This document shows, one piece after another, positions 36,746-46,168 of a stretch of 64,000 bases of DNA. Made by a program: the position numbers and the translations under genes. The stretch comes from Burkholderia sp. NRF60-BP8. Its GTDB lineage: Bacteria > Pseudomonadota > Gammaproteobacteria > Burkholderiales > Burkholderiaceae. The notes under the pieces were generated by a model that did no database searches, was not told where the DNA came from, and worked only from the letters and a program-made list of their open reading frames with translations. Each line of letters begins with the position of its first letter. Position 1 is the stretch's first letter. The stretch lies in the NCBI RefSeq assembly GCF_001522585.2, contig NZ_CP013373.1, positions 2,728,001 through 2,792,000 on the forward strand, given 5' to 3'.

Positions 36746-37981
36746 TCACGCGGCTCGCAGCGCCCATTCGACATGCTCGCGCACGACCGGCGACGGATCG
36801 TCGGCCCGCGCGCGCAGCGCGGCGACGATCGCGTCGCGCGCGGGCCGGTCGAGCCGGTCCGTGCCGGCGCGCAGCGCATTGCCGAGCCCGACCGCGAGAT
36901 TGCGCAGCCAGCTTTCGTAGCCGATGCGCCGGATCGCGCTGCCCTGCATCCGCGTATCGAACGCGTCGGCGTCCCACGCGAACAGCTCGACGAGCGTCGC
37001 GCGGTCGAGGCCGTGCCGCACGTCGAAATCGGCGACGGGCGCGGCCTGCGCGAACTTGTTCCACGGGCACACGAGCTGGCAGTCGTCGCAGCCGTACACG
37101 CGATTGCCGATCATCGGCCGCAGCGGCTCGGGGATGCTGCCTTTCAGTTCGATCGTCAGATACGAAATGCAGCGGCGCGCATCGACGCGGTACGGCTCGA
37201 CGATCGCGCCGGTCGGGCACGCGTCGAGGCAGCGCGTGCAACTGCCGCAATGCGCGCCGGGCGTCTCGGGCGCGGTGTCGGGCGACGTGTGCGCATCGGT
37301 CGGCAGCGGCAGGTCGACGTAGATCTCGCCGAGAAAGAACAGCGAGCCGGCATCGCGCTGCAGCAGCAGCGTGTGCTTGCCGCGCCAGCCGACCCCGGCC
37401 TTCTGCGCGAGCTCGACTTCGAGCACGGGCGCCGAATCGGTGAACACGCGGTAGCCGAACCCGCCGATCTCGTGTTCGATGCGCTCCGCGAGCGTCTGCA
37501 GCCGGTTGCGCAGCACCTTGTGATAGTCGCGGCCGCGCGCATAGATCGACACGACGGCCGCCTGCGGATCGTCGAGCCGCGCCCGTTCGCGCGCGCGCCA
37601 GTCGTGCGCGACGAGCGCACCGGGCGCGCCGCCGGACGCCCCGTCGGCGCGCGTCTGGGCCGGCAAATAGGCGAGCCGCACGGAGATCACGCGTCGCGTA
37701 CCGGCCACAAGTTCGACCGGCCGCGCGCGTTTCATCCCATGTTTGGCCATATAATCCATTTCGCCGTGGTATCCGGCTTCCAGCCAGGCGGCGAGGCCTG
37801 CTTCGGCATCCGAGAGATCGGTATCGCTGATGCCGATCGCCCCGAAACCCAATTCGCGCCCCCACGCCCTGATGCGAGCGGCGAGCGCAGTCAACGCCGC
37901 ATCGTCGAGCGCGCACGGCGCCGCGCCTTCGTCACGAGTCGAAGGCCTGTCGGATGCGGCGCGTTCCGGTAGTCGGTTCAT
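36746..37981 (-). CDS. queG: Epoxyqueuosine reductase
   Basis: This is a 411-residue cobalamin-dependent enzyme that reduces epoxyqueuosine to queuosine in tRNA, the last step of queuosine synthesis. Two [4Fe-4S] clusters are marked by CGSCTRCLDACPTGAI and by CDDCQLVCPWN, the latter with an upstream Cys in RRCISYLTIE. The cobalamin domain parts GYHGEMDYM and IYARGRDYHKVLR are present. It has no ribosome site and a -10-like TAAAAT about 10 bp before its ATG, so the mRNA may be leaderless. Start codons of queG and tsaE are only 17 bp apart. Confidence 0.95.
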   Translation of the reverse strand: MNRLPERAASDRPSTRDEGAAPCALDDAALTALAARIRAWGRELGFGAIGISDTDLSDAEAGLAAWLEAGYHGEMDYMAKHGMKRARPVELVAGTRRVISVRLAYLPAQTRADGASGGAPGALVAHDWRARERARLDDPQAAVVSIYARGRDYHKVLRNRLQTLAERIEHEIGGFGYRVFTDSAPVLEVELAQKAGVGWRGKHTLLLQRDAGSLFFLGEIYVDLPLPTDAHTSPDTAPETPGAHCGSCTRCLDACPTGAIVEPYRVDARRCISYLTIELKGSIPEPLRPMIGNRVYGCDDCQLVCPWNKFAQAAPVADFDVRHGLDRATLVELFAWDADAFDTRMQGSAIRRIGYESWLRNLAVGLGNALRAGTDRLDRPARDAIVAALRARADDPSPVVREHVEWALRAA

Positions 37982-37998
37982 CGCACTATTTTACGAGA
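37982..37998. promoter_or_regulatory. 17-bp divergent start region of queG and tsaE
   Basis: Only 17 bp separate the two ATG codons. On the minus strand TAAAAT (37992-37987) has -10-like sequence and would start transcription at about the queG ATG. Any plus-strand promoter for tsaE must lie inside queG. Confidence 0.5.
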
Positions 37999-38550
37999 AT
38001 GCCAGCCACGTCCAGCCAACCGCCTCAGCCCACGTTGCCCGCCCCGCTCGCGGAACGCGTGATCGCGCTCGCCGACGAAGCGGCAACCGAGGCCTTCGGC
38101 ACGCGTTTCGCGCACGCGCTCGACGCTGCACGCATCGAGCTCGACCGCGCCCATGCGTTCGACGGGCTGCAGGTCCAGCTGGTCGGCGATCTCGGCGCGG
38201 GCAAGACGACCCTCGTGCGCGCGATCCTGCGCGGCCTCGGCCACTCGGGGCGCGTGCGCAGCCCGACCTATACGCTCGTCGAGCCGTACGCGCTCGAACG
38301 CAGCGATGGGGAACTCGAGGTCTATCACTTCGATCTGTATCGATTCAACGATCCGGCCGAATGGTCCGATGCAGGTTTTCGCGAATATTTCAATTCCAGC
38401 GCGATCTGCCTCGTCGAATGGCCACAACGGGCGGGCGCCCTGCTCGGCGTGCCCGATCTGGTTTTCTCGCTCGACGTGGACGGCGACGGCCGCGCCCTCA
38501 CCGTCCGTGCGTACAGCGCTTCAGGAAAGGCATGTCTCGAAAGATGTTGA
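37999..38550 (+). CDS. tsaE: tRNA threonylcarbamoyladenosine synthesis ATPase TsaE
   Basis: This is a 183-residue P-loop ATPase that works with TsaB and TsaD to make t6A37 in ANN-reading tRNAs. The Walker A motif GDLGAGKTTLVRAI, the SPTYTLVEPY strand, VYHFDLYRF and the LVEWPQRAG segment are all typical. MPATSSQP at 37999 is the better start, with an AACGAGA-like purine stretch very close; 15 more codons are open upstream. The 3' end overlaps the amidase gene by 19 bp, a conserved tsaE-amiC pairing. Confidence 0.95.
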   Translation: MPATSSQPPQPTLPAPLAERVIALADEAATEAFGTRFAHALDAARIELDRAHAFDGLQVQLVGDLGAGKTTLVRAILRGLGHSGRVRSPTYTLVEPYALERSDGELEVYHFDLYRFNDPAEWSDAGFREYFNSSAICLVEWPQRAGALLGVPDLVFSLDVDGDGRALTVRAYSASGKACLERC

Positions 38551-40058
38551 TCAAACCGTTCCGCTCGATCGAATCGGCGGCCACCGCGACGCACAACTGG
38601 CGGCGCCGTCAAATTCTGCGCGCGGGGGCGTCGACGCTGGTGCTCGGTCTCGTCGCGCCGCGACTCGCGCACGCGTCGTCGGTGCTCGGCGTGCGCGTGT
38701 GGCCCGCGCGCGATTACACGCGCGTCACGATCGAATCCGACCAGCCGCTGCAGAATAGCCAACAGTTGCTGCAGGGTCCCGACCGGCTCGTCGTCGACCT
38801 GAGCGGCCTCGACCTGGACCAGGCGCTGCGCGACCTCGTATCGAAGATCGCGCCGAACGATCCGCAGATCCAGTCGGTGCGCGTCGGCCAGTATCAGCCG
38901 CACGTCGTGCGGATGGTGTTCGACCTGAAAGGCTCGGTGAAGCCGCAGGTGTTCACGCTGCCGCCCGTCGGCACGTACAAGTACCGGCTCGTGTTCGACC
39001 TGTATCCGGCCGTCGCGCCCGATCCGCTGTCCGACCTGATCGCGCAGACGGAACGCAAGGAACAGGCGCTCAACGACACCGCGCGCGCGCAGCAGATGCA
39101 GCCGCCGCCGGCGCTGGCCGGCCCGGGCACGCCGCCGCCCGCCACGGGCGACAACAGCGACGCATTCTTCCAGCGTTTCGCGCAGAACACGCCGGCCACG
39201 CCGCATGCGCCGCCGGCCGCCGGCACGCCGTCGACGCCCGCGAAGCCGGCCGTCAAGCCGCCGCCCGTCATCGCGCGCCGCGACGACAGCGACGACGACG
39301 GCGACACCTACAAGTTCACCGCGCCGAAATCCGGCAAGGGCGGCACCGTGCGCCTGCTGACGGTCGCGATCGACCCGGGCCACGGCGGCGAGGATCCGGG
39401 CGCTATCGGCGGCGCCGGCACGTACGAGAAGCACATCGCGCTCGACATCGCGAAGAAGCTGCGCGCGAAGATCGACGCCGCACCGAACATGCGCGCGATG
39501 ATGACGCGCGACGCCGATTTCTTCGTGCCGCTGAACGTGCGCGTGCAGAAGGCGCGTCGCGTCGGCGCGGATCTCTTCGTGTCGATCCACGCGGACGCGT
39601 TCACGACGCCGTCCGCGCGCGGCTCGTCGGTGTTCGCGCTGTCCGACCACGGCGCGACGAGCGCCGCGGCGCGCTGGATGGCGAACAAGGAAAATTCGTC
39701 GGACCTGATCGGCGGCATCAACATCAAGACGGCGGACGCGGCAGTGAACCGCGCGCTGTTCGACATGTCGACGACCGCGCAGATCCGCGACTCGCTGCGC
39801 TACGGCAACTACGTGCTGAAGGAAGTGGGCGGGATCAACAAGCTGCACAAGGGCTCGGTCGAGCAGGCCGGGTTCGCGGTGCTGAAGGCGCCCGACATTC
39901 CGTCGATCCTCGTCGAAACCGCATTCATCAGCAACCCGGACGAAGAACGCCGGCTCAACGACGACAGTTATCGCGACGAGATGGCCGACGCGATCTTCCG
40001 CGGCATCAAGCGTTATTTCGCCGCGAATCCGCCGCTCGCGAAGAACCGGATGGCCTGA
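38532..40058 (+). CDS. amiC: N-acetylmuramoyl-L-alanine amidase (AmiC-type)
   Basis: This is a 508-residue periplasmic zinc amidase that cleaves septal peptidoglycan during cell separation. A twin-arginine signal (NWRRRQILRAGASTLVLG) fits Tat export, as for E. coli AmiC. An AMIN domain follows (about residues 50-155), then a Pro/Ala-rich linker, then the Amidase_3 domain from about residue 275 (VAIDPGHGGEDPGAIG with the zinc His, SIHADAF, and ILVETAFISNPDEE with the catalytic Glu). AGGAAAGG supports ATG 38532. EnvC/NlpD-type activators are not in the window. Confidence 0.95.
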   Translation: MSRKMLIKPFRSIESAATATHNWRRRQILRAGASTLVLGLVAPRLAHASSVLGVRVWPARDYTRVTIESDQPLQNSQQLLQGPDRLVVDLSGLDLDQALRDLVSKIAPNDPQIQSVRVGQYQPHVVRMVFDLKGSVKPQVFTLPPVGTYKYRLVFDLYPAVAPDPLSDLIAQTERKEQALNDTARAQQMQPPPALAGPGTPPPATGDNSDAFFQRFAQNTPATPHAPPAAGTPSTPAKPAVKPPPVIARRDDSDDDGDTYKFTAPKSGKGGTVRLLTVAIDPGHGGEDPGAIGGAGTYEKHIALDIAKKLRAKIDAAPNMRAMMTRDADFFVPLNVRVQKARRVGADLFVSIHADAFTTPSARGSSVFALSDHGATSAAARWMANKENSSDLIGGINIKTADAAVNRALFDMSTTAQIRDSLRYGNYVLKEVGGINKLHKGSVEQAGFAVLKAPDIPSILVETAFISNPDEERRLNDDSYRDEMADAIFRGIKRYFAANPPLAKNRMA

Positions 40059-40077
40059 GCGCCGCCCGCTCCCTGCC

Positions 40078-40100
40078 GCCGGCACGCAGCGCGTGCCGGC
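40078..40100. terminator. GC-rich hairpin between convergent amiC and EamA genes
   Basis: GCCGGCACGC (40078-40087) and GCGTGCCGGC (40091-40100) form a perfect 10-bp stem with a 3-nt loop, without a T tract. It lies in the 45-bp gap between the two stop codons and may act as a bidirectional pause or terminator. Confidence 0.5.
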
Positions 40101-40103
40101 GCG

Positions 40104-40985
40104 TCACGACGCCGCGACGCGGCTCAGCAGTTTCCCGCCGAACACGTTCACCGCGAGCCCGCCCATCACGAGCGCGGCGCCGATCAGCTGCGCTTGCGTC
40201 AGATGCTCGTCGAGCAGCAGCGCCGACGACGCGAGCCCGACGATCGGCACCAGCAGCGAAAATTGCGCGACCTGCGCGGCCGGGTAGCGCGACATCAGGC
40301 GGCTCCACAACCCGTAACCGAGCAGCGTCGCGACGAACGCGAGATAGACGACCGCGAAAATCGACGCGCCGTCCAGGCCCGCGAGCGCGGTCGCGATCCG
40401 CTGCGGCCCTTCGAACCACAGCGACAGCAGAAAGAACGGCACGGGCGGCACGAGGCTCGCCCACACGACGAGCGACACGAGGTTCGCCCGCCCGACCTTC
40501 TTCGTGACGATATTGCCGACGGCCCACATCGCGGCCGAGCAGATCGTCAGCAGGAAGCCCGCGAGCGTCATCGTGCGGCCGCCCTGCGCGGCGATCACGA
40601 CGAGCCCGCCCGCGGCGATCGCGAGCCCGATCAGGTTCTGCACGCGCAGCCGCTCGCCGAGAAACAGCATCGCGAACACCAGCGTGAAGAACGCCTGCGA
40701 CTGCAGCACGAGCGACGCGAGGCCGGCCGGCATGCCGACGTACATGCCGGTGAACAGGAACACGAATTGGCCGAGCTGGATCGTCGCGCCGTACAGTATC
40801 AGCAGCCGCCACGAAATCTGCGGCCGGCGCACGAAGAACACCGCGGGCACGGCCGCGAGCGTGAAGCGCAGCGCGCCGAGCAGCATCGGCGGCATGCCGT
40901 GCAGGCCGACCTTGATCACGACGAAGTTCACGCCCCACGCCAGGATCACGACCAGTGCGAGCAGCAAGTCCTTGGGGGCCATCAT
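40104..40985 (-). CDS. EamA/DMT-family transporter
   Basis: This is a 293-residue inner-membrane protein with ten hydrophobic segments in two EamA repeats (WGVNFVVIKVGLHGMPPMLL and AAMWAVGNIVTKKVG mark the repeat starts). Members of this drug/metabolite transporter branch export amino acids or other small metabolites (YdcZ/RhtA/EamA-like). GAAGGAGACG precedes two consecutive ATG codons; 40985 is used. No neighbouring pathway shows the substrate. Confidence 0.9.
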   Translation of the reverse strand: MMAPKDLLLALVVILAWGVNFVVIKVGLHGMPPMLLGALRFTLAAVPAVFFVRRPQISWRLLILYGATIQLGQFVFLFTGMYVGMPAGLASLVLQSQAFFTLVFAMLFLGERLRVQNLIGLAIAAGGLVVIAAQGGRTMTLAGFLLTICSAAMWAVGNIVTKKVGRANLVSLVVWASLVPPVPFFLLSLWFEGPQRIATALAGLDGASIFAVVYLAFVATLLGYGLWSRLMSRYPAAQVAQFSLLVPIVGLASSALLLDEHLTQAQLIGAALVMGGLAVNVFGGKLLSRVAAS

Positions 40986-41286
40986 CGGCGTCTCCTTCGA
41001 TTGTCGAATCGTTGTCGTGAAGCCGGTCAGTCTACCGGGTTTCGCGGTCCGGCCCGATACCCGCGCGGCGCGCATGGAATCGGCGGCGTGCGCAGCGGCA
41101 TGCGCAGCGGCGCGCGCAGCGACGCGCGCATCGGCCCGTGCAGCGGCTTGTGCAACGCGGTGGATACCGCACGACGCATGCCTGCCGCGGCCGCATCGCA
41201 CCGCGCGCGTTTCGCGTTCCCGTCACGCGCGCCGCCGCGCCGCCAGTACAATGACCGGCAATCCAGCCGTTCCCACGAGGCCCGCC
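40986..41286. other. 301-bp divergent region between EamA gene and pirin gene
   Basis: No gene is supported. It holds promoters for both genes, not clearly readable, and the 12-bp imperfect tandem repeat listed separately. Confidence 0.5.
41086..41157. repeat. Six imperfect 12-bp tandem repeats
   Basis: Units starting at 41086, 41098, 41110, 41122, 41134 and 41146 follow the pattern GCNNGYGCAGCG (for example GCATGCGCAGCG). The first three differ at one or two positions; later units drift. The array sits in the noncoding space upstream of the pirin gene. Confidence 0.7.
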
Positions 41287-42168
41287 ATGACCGACTCGAT
41301 CAAAGCCCTGCTCAAGCCGCACGTGCGCGACATCGGCAACCTGCAGGTGCGCCGCACGCTGCCCGCGCTCGCCGCACGCCTCGTCGGCCCGTTCATCTTC
41401 TTCGATCACATGGGTCCCGCCGTGCTGCCGGCCGGCACGGGGCTCGACGTGCGCCCGCATCCGCACATCGGGCTCGCGACGGTCACCTACCTGTTCGACG
41501 GTGCGATCCTGCACCGCGACAGCCTCGGCTCGCGGCAGGAAATCGTGCCGGGCGACGTGAACTGGATGACGGCCGGCCGCGGGATCGTCCACTCGGAGCG
41601 CACGCCGGACGCGCAGCGCGCCAGCGGCCACACCGTGCACGGGATCCAGACCTGGGTCGCGCTGCCGCAAGCGCACGAGACGACCGAGCCGTCGTTCGAG
41701 CACCATGCGGCCGACACGCTGCCCAAGCGCGACGAACACGGCGTGTCGCTGACGGTGATCGCCGGCGACGCGTTCGGGCTGCGCTCGCCCGTGACGACGT
41801 TCTCGCGCACGCTGTACGTCGCGGCCGAATTCGCGGCCGGCGGCCGGCTCGAACTCGATGCGTCGCACGAGGAGCGCGCGGTCTACGTGGTCGACGGCGA
41901 GCTCGCGATCGACGGTACGCCGGTGCCGGCCGAACGGATGGCCGTGCTCGCACCGGGCGCGACGGTCACGCTGACGAGCGGCCGCGGCGCACGCGCGATG
42001 CTGCTCGGCGGCGACCGGATCGACGGCGAACGCTTCATCGAGTGGAATTTCGTCGCGAGCAGCCGCGACGCGATCGAGCGTGCGAAAGCGGCCTGGACGC
42101 GCCAGGAGATGGGCAAGGTGCCGGGCGAAACCGAGTGGATTCCGCTGCCCGAATCGAAGCCGCGTTGA
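41287..42168 (+). CDS. Pirin-family bicupin protein
   Basis: This is a 293-residue pirin-like protein. The N-terminal cupin carries the metal ligands in RPHPHIGLATVTYL and in AGRGIVHSE (His/His/His/Glu set). The second cupin is less conserved. Bacterial pirins include quercetin 2,3-dioxygenases (YhhW) and proteins that bind metabolic enzymes; the specific role here is not known. The ATG at 41287 follows CACGAGG. It is followed 52 bp later by the thioredoxin-like gene on the same strand. Confidence 0.9.
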   Translation: MTDSIKALLKPHVRDIGNLQVRRTLPALAARLVGPFIFFDHMGPAVLPAGTGLDVRPHPHIGLATVTYLFDGAILHRDSLGSRQEIVPGDVNWMTAGRGIVHSERTPDAQRASGHTVHGIQTWVALPQAHETTEPSFEHHAADTLPKRDEHGVSLTVIAGDAFGLRSPVTTFSRTLYVAAEFAAGGRLELDASHEERAVYVVDGELAIDGTPVPAERMAVLAPGATVTLTSGRGARAMLLGGDRIDGERFIEWNFVASSRDAIERAKAAWTRQEMGKVPGETEWIPLPESKPR

Positions 42169-42220
42169 AAAAGCGGCGCGCCACCCCCATCCTGACGATA
42201 TTCGAACGGAAGAGAACGCC

Positions 42221-43069
42221 ATGGACACCACGCTTGCCACATTCGAGAAAGACGTCATCGAGGCGTCGCTGGACATGCCCGTGCTGGTCGACTTCTGGGC
42301 GCCGTGGTGCGGCCCCTGCAAGACGCTCGGCCCGCTGCTGGAAAAGCTCGAAGCCGACTACGCAGGCCGCTGGAAGCTCGTGAAGGTCAACGTCGACGAG
42401 AACCAGGAACTCGCGGCGCACTTCCAGACGCGCAGCATCCCGCACGTGATCGCGTTCGCCGACGGGCGTCCGGTCGACCAGTTCGTCGGCGTGCTGCCCG
42501 AAGGCCAGTTACGCGCGTTCCTCGACCGGCTGCTGCCGGCCGCCGAGGAAGCCGAGCGCCGCGCCGCGCAGTACGCGATGGCCGAACAGCGCTTCGACGA
42601 TGCGCGCGCGCACCTCGAAGCGGCGCTCGCGCTGAACCCCGGCTACGACGACGCGCGCCTCGACCTGATCGAGCTGCAGCTCGCGCGCAACGAGGTGGAC
42701 GCCGCGCGCGCGGAAACCGAACGCCTGTCGCCGCAAACCGTGCAGAACGGCGACCCGCGCTACCAGGCGATCAAGACCCGTTTCGACGCGCTCGACGCCA
42801 CGGCCGACCTGCCGCCGACCGACGCGCTCGAAGCGCGCATCGCGGCGAACCCGGCCGATCTCGACGCGCGCTTCGACCTCGCGCAGAGCCTGATCGCGCG
42901 ACGCGCGTACGAAGGCGCGCTGGAACAGTTACTGGAAATCGTGACGCGCGATCGCGCCTACGGCGACGACCTCGGCCGCCGCACGATGATCTCGGTGTTC
43001 GAACTGGCCGGCGATCGCCCCGACCTCGTCGCCGCGTGGCGACGCAAGCTGAGCATGGCGCTCAACTGA
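42221..43069 (+). CDS. cnoX: Thioredoxin-TPR co-chaperone (CnoX/YbbN-like)
   Basis: This is a 282-residue protein with an N-terminal thioredoxin domain (VLVDFWAPWCGPCKTLGPLL) and a C-terminal TPR-like helical region from about residue 115. The active site is WCGPC with both Cys, whereas E. coli CnoX has a different second position (SxxC) and lacks reductase activity. This version may therefore be a true oxidoreductase as well as a holdase, as in Caulobacter. AGAG lies before the ATG. Its place after pirin suggests co-transcription. Confidence 0.92.
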   Translation: MDTTLATFEKDVIEASLDMPVLVDFWAPWCGPCKTLGPLLEKLEADYAGRWKLVKVNVDENQELAAHFQTRSIPHVIAFADGRPVDQFVGVLPEGQLRAFLDRLLPAAEEAERRAAQYAMAEQRFDDARAHLEAALALNPGYDDARLDLIELQLARNEVDAARAETERLSPQTVQNGDPRYQAIKTRFDALDATADLPPTDALEARIAANPADLDARFDLAQSLIARRAYEGALEQLLEIVTRDRAYGDDLGRRTMISVFELAGDRPDLVAAWRRKLSMALN

Positions 43070-43172
43070 TGCGCGCCCGGCCGGGCCGCGATGGCCCGGC
43101 CGTATCGCCGTATCGCGCGCGGCACGTCACCCGCGCCGCGGCATCGTCTTGCCCTGCCCGCGCGCCGCGCGC

Positions 43173-44030
43173 TCAGCCGGCCGCCTGTGCCGCGATCGCC
43201 CGCAGCGCATGCGCGGCGGCCGCGAACCCGAAGCTCGCGGTCACGCACACGCTCGAACCGAAGCCCGCGCAGTTGAGCCCCGCGACGTGCGCGGCCGCGG
43301 ACGGCTCCGCGCCGTCCTCGATGTCGCAGGCCGCCGCTTCCGGATAGATCAGCGGCTCGTCCGAATACACGGCGCTGACCTTGAAACGCGCCTTTGGCCC
43401 GCGCGGAAAACCGTGCTGCTTGCGCAACTGCGCGCGCACCTTCGACAACAGCGGATCCTGGATCGTCAGCGCGAGATCGTCGATGCGGATGCGCGTCGGA
43501 TCGAGCTGGCCGCCCGCGCCGCCGACGACGATCAACGGCTGCCGCTTCGCGACGCACCATGCGATCAGCGCGACCTTCGTGCGCACGCTGTCGATCGCGT
43601 CGATCACGTAGTCGAAACCGCCGCCGAGCAGCGCGTCGAAGTTGTCGGGCTCGACGAAATCCTCGATGCGGTTCACGCGGCACGCGGGGTCGATCAGCGC
43701 GATCCGCTCGGCCATCGCGTCGACCTTCGGCTTGCCGTAATTGCCGTCGAGCGCATGGACCTGCCGGTTCGTGTTGCTTTCCGCGACGTTGTCGAGATCG
43801 ATCAGCGTCAGCGTGCCGACCGCGTTGCGCGCGAGCGCCTCGGCCGCCCACGACCCGACGCCGCCGATCCCGATCACCGCGACGTGCGCCCGCTCGAACG
43901 CAGCGGCGGCCGGCGCGCCGTACAGGCGCGCGACGCCGCCGAAACGCCGCGCGCGATCCACGTCAAGCCGGATTTCCGGGGTCGGGGTAAGATCGGAAGA
44001 ACTGGGCGGGACAGCATCGGCGGAGGACAT
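43173..44030 (-). CDS. tcdA: tRNA threonylcarbamoyladenosine dehydratase (TcdA/CsdL)
   Basis: This is a 285-residue E1/ThiF-like ATPase that cyclises t6A to ct6A in tRNA. The nucleotide-binding [18 protein letters not shown], the acidic [15 protein letters not shown], and the [17 protein letters not shown] strand are typical. Unlike ubiquitin-like E1 proteins no partner gene is nearby. MSSADAV at 44030 was chosen, but it lacks a ribosome site, so the start could be internal. It works downstream of the TsaE pathway also present in this window. Confidence 0.92.
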   Translation of the reverse strand: MSSADAVPPSSSDLTPTPEIRLDVDRARRFGGVARLYGAPAAAAFERAHVAVIGIGGVGSWAAEALARNAVGTLTLIDLDNVAESNTNRQVHALDGNYGKPKVDAMAERIALIDPACRVNRIEDFVEPDNFDALLGGGFDYVIDAIDSVRTKVALIAWCVAKRQPLIVVGGAGGQLDPTRIRIDDLALTIQDPLLSKVRAQLRKQHGFPRGPKARFKVSAVYSDEPLIYPEAAACDIEDGAEPSAAAHVAGLNCAGFGSSVCVTASFGFAAAAHALRAIAAQAAG

Positions 44031-44158
44031 GGCAGCAAGGAAAACGTAAGTCGTGCAGCCCTCTATTTTGCCTGAACTCCCCGCTCGCACGCGCCACTGT
44101 GCACGCACGATTCTCGTGCGTTCGCTATACTGGCCCTCGATTGAAGCGTTTGCATAAC

Positions 44159-44803
44159 ATGACGACTCTCGCCGATCTCCGCATCAACTATTCGCGTGCT
44201 TCGCTCGACGAGGCCGATGCCGCCCCCGACCCCTTCGCCCAGTTCGATCGCTGGTTCAAGGAGGCGCTCGCCGCCAAGCTGCCCGAGCCGAACACGATGA
44301 CGCTCGCGACCGTCGGCGCCGACGGCCGGCCGTCGGCCCGGATCGTGCTCATCAAGGGCGTCGACGAACGCGGGTTCGTCTTCTTCACCAATTACGAAAG
44401 CCGCAAGGGCCACGATCTCGCCGTGCATCCGCAAGCCGCGCTGCTGTTCTACTGGATCGAGCTCGAACGCCAGGTGCGCATCGAAGGCCGGATCGAGAAA
44501 ACCAGCGCGGAAGAAAGCGACCGCTATTTCGCGTCGCGCCCGCTCGGCTCGCGCATCGGCGCATGGGCGTCGGAGCAGAGCACCGTGATCGACAGCCGCG
44601 CGACGCTCGAAGCGCGCGAACGGGCCGTCAGCGAGCGCTACGGCGACGACCCGCCGCGCCCGCCGCACTGGGGCGGCTACCGCCTCGTGCCCGACTCGAT
44701 CGAGTTCTGGCAGGGGCGCCCGTCGCGGCTGCACGACCGCCTGCTCTATACGCGCGACGCCGCGGCGGCGTCGGGCTGGACGATCTCGCGCCTGTCGCCG
44801 TAA
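44159..44803 (+). CDS. pdxH: Pyridoxamine 5'-phosphate oxidase
   Basis: This is a 214-residue FMN enzyme that oxidises PNP or PMP to pyridoxal phosphate. FMN-binding parts [20 protein letters not shown] and [19 protein letters not shown] are intact. The substrate region [15 protein letters not shown] and the C-terminal [23 protein letters not shown] (shown here as its two halves [15 protein letters not shown] and RPSRLHDR) match the family. MTTLADLR at 44159 is the start. It is divergent from tcdA across 128 bp. Confidence 0.96.
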   Translation: MTTLADLRINYSRASLDEADAAPDPFAQFDRWFKEALAAKLPEPNTMTLATVGADGRPSARIVLIKGVDERGFVFFTNYESRKGHDLAVHPQAALLFYWIELERQVRIEGRIEKTSAEESDRYFASRPLGSRIGAWASEQSTVIDSRATLEARERAVSERYGDDPPRPPHWGGYRLVPDSIEFWQGRPSRLHDRLLYTRDAAAASGWTISRLSP

Positions 44804-44924
44804 GCGCGCCGCCGGCGCGTGCCGGCCGTGTCTCGTGTTGCATCCGGGCGCCCGCGCGGCAAGCGGCGGACGCCGGTCAAGATACTTGGCTGTATTCGAT
44901 TCAACGAACAAACGGAGAATCCAA

Positions 44925-46145
44925 ATGTTCTGGGAAAAGAAGCTGGCACAGTGGGCGGACGAAGTACGGGCGAAGGCGAACATACCGGCGCGCCTCGTGC
45001 TGTGGAACGGCGAACAACTCGATTTCGGCACCTTCAGCGCGCCGCAGGTCACGCTGAAGGTAAACAGCGCATCGGCGTTGCCGCTGCTGCTCGAACCGAG
45101 TCTCGACAATCTCGGCGAGGCGTACGTGAAGGGCAAGATCGACATCGAAGGCAAGCTGTCGGACATCATCAACATCGGCTACTCGCTCGCGCGCAGCACC
45201 GTGACGAGCGCGAGCAAGCTCGCCCGCGTGAAGCGCTACTTCAATCACACGAAGAGCACCGACAAGAAGGCGATCCAGTATCACTACGACGTCTCGAACG
45301 AGTTCTACCAGCTGTGGCTCGACGAGAACATGGTGTACTCGTGCGCGTACTTCGAGAACGGCGACGAGGATCTCGCCACCGCGCAGATCAAGAAGATCGA
45401 CCACATCCTGACGAAGATCCGGCTCGAGCCCGGGCAGCGTCTGCTCGACATCGGCTGCGGCTGGGGCGCGCTCGTGCTGCGCGCCGCGCAGAAGTTCGGC
45501 GCGACGTGTCTCGGCGTGACGCTGTCGCAGAACCAGTTCGACCTCGCGACCGCGCGCGTGAAGGCCGCGGGACTCGAAGACCGGATCGAGATTCGTCTGC
45601 AGGATTACCGCGAGATCGAAGGCCAGTTCGACCGCATCACGAGCGTCGGGATGTTCGAGCACGTGGGCCGCAAGAACCTGCCGCTCTATTTCTCGCGCAT
45701 CCGCGAGCTGCTGACCGACGACGGCATCGCGATGAACCACGGGATCACGTCGACCGACGCGGAAAGCGGCGAAACGGCGCTCGGCGGCGGCGAATTCATC
45801 GATCGCTACGTGTTCCCGGACGGCGAGCTGCCGCACATCAGCCTGGCGCTCGAAGCGGCGCAGCGCGGCGGGCTCGAGGCGGTTGACGTCGAAAGCCTGC
45901 GCCGGCACTATGCGCGCACGCTCGATATCTGGACGGAAAACTTCGAAGCGAAAGCCGAAGAAGCGAGAAAGCTCGTCGACGACGAGAAATTCCGGATCTG
46001 GCGCGTGTATCTTGCCGGCTGCGCGTATGCGTTCGAGCACGACGACGTGTCGATCTTCCAGATCGTGTGCCGCAAGGCCGGACGCAGCGCGAAAACGCTG
46101 CCGTGGTCGCGGCGCTACATGTACGAACACGCGCTGCCGCGCTAG
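44925..46145 (+). CDS. cfa: Cyclopropane-fatty-acyl-phospholipid synthase
   Basis: This is a 406-residue SAM-dependent enzyme that adds a methylene bridge to unsaturated acyl chains of membrane lipids. The N-terminal domain (about residues 1-110) is followed by YHYDVSNEFYQLWLDENMVYS. The SAM motif LLDIGCGWGALVLRAA, the SQNQFDLA stretch and GMFEHVGRKNLPLYF with the active-site residues follow. The FIDRYVFPDGELPHIS segment is typical. ACGGAG lies 8 nt before the ATG. It is 121 bp after pdxH and close to the DUF72 gene, so they may be co-transcribed. Confidence 0.93.
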   Translation: MFWEKKLAQWADEVRAKANIPARLVLWNGEQLDFGTFSAPQVTLKVNSASALPLLLEPSLDNLGEAYVKGKIDIEGKLSDIINIGYSLARSTVTSASKLARVKRYFNHTKSTDKKAIQYHYDVSNEFYQLWLDENMVYSCAYFENGDEDLATAQIKKIDHILTKIRLEPGQRLLDIGCGWGALVLRAAQKFGATCLGVTLSQNQFDLATARVKAAGLEDRIEIRLQDYREIEGQFDRITSVGMFEHVGRKNLPLYFSRIRELLTDDGIAMNHGITSTDAESGETALGGGEFIDRYVFPDGELPHISLALEAAQRGGLEAVDVESLRRHYARTLDIWTENFEAKAEEARKLVDDEKFRIWRVYLAGCAYAFEHDDVSIFQIVCRKAGRSAKTLPWSRRYMYEHALPR

Positions 46146-46168
46146 GCGGCGCCTCACGCTGGGCATGC

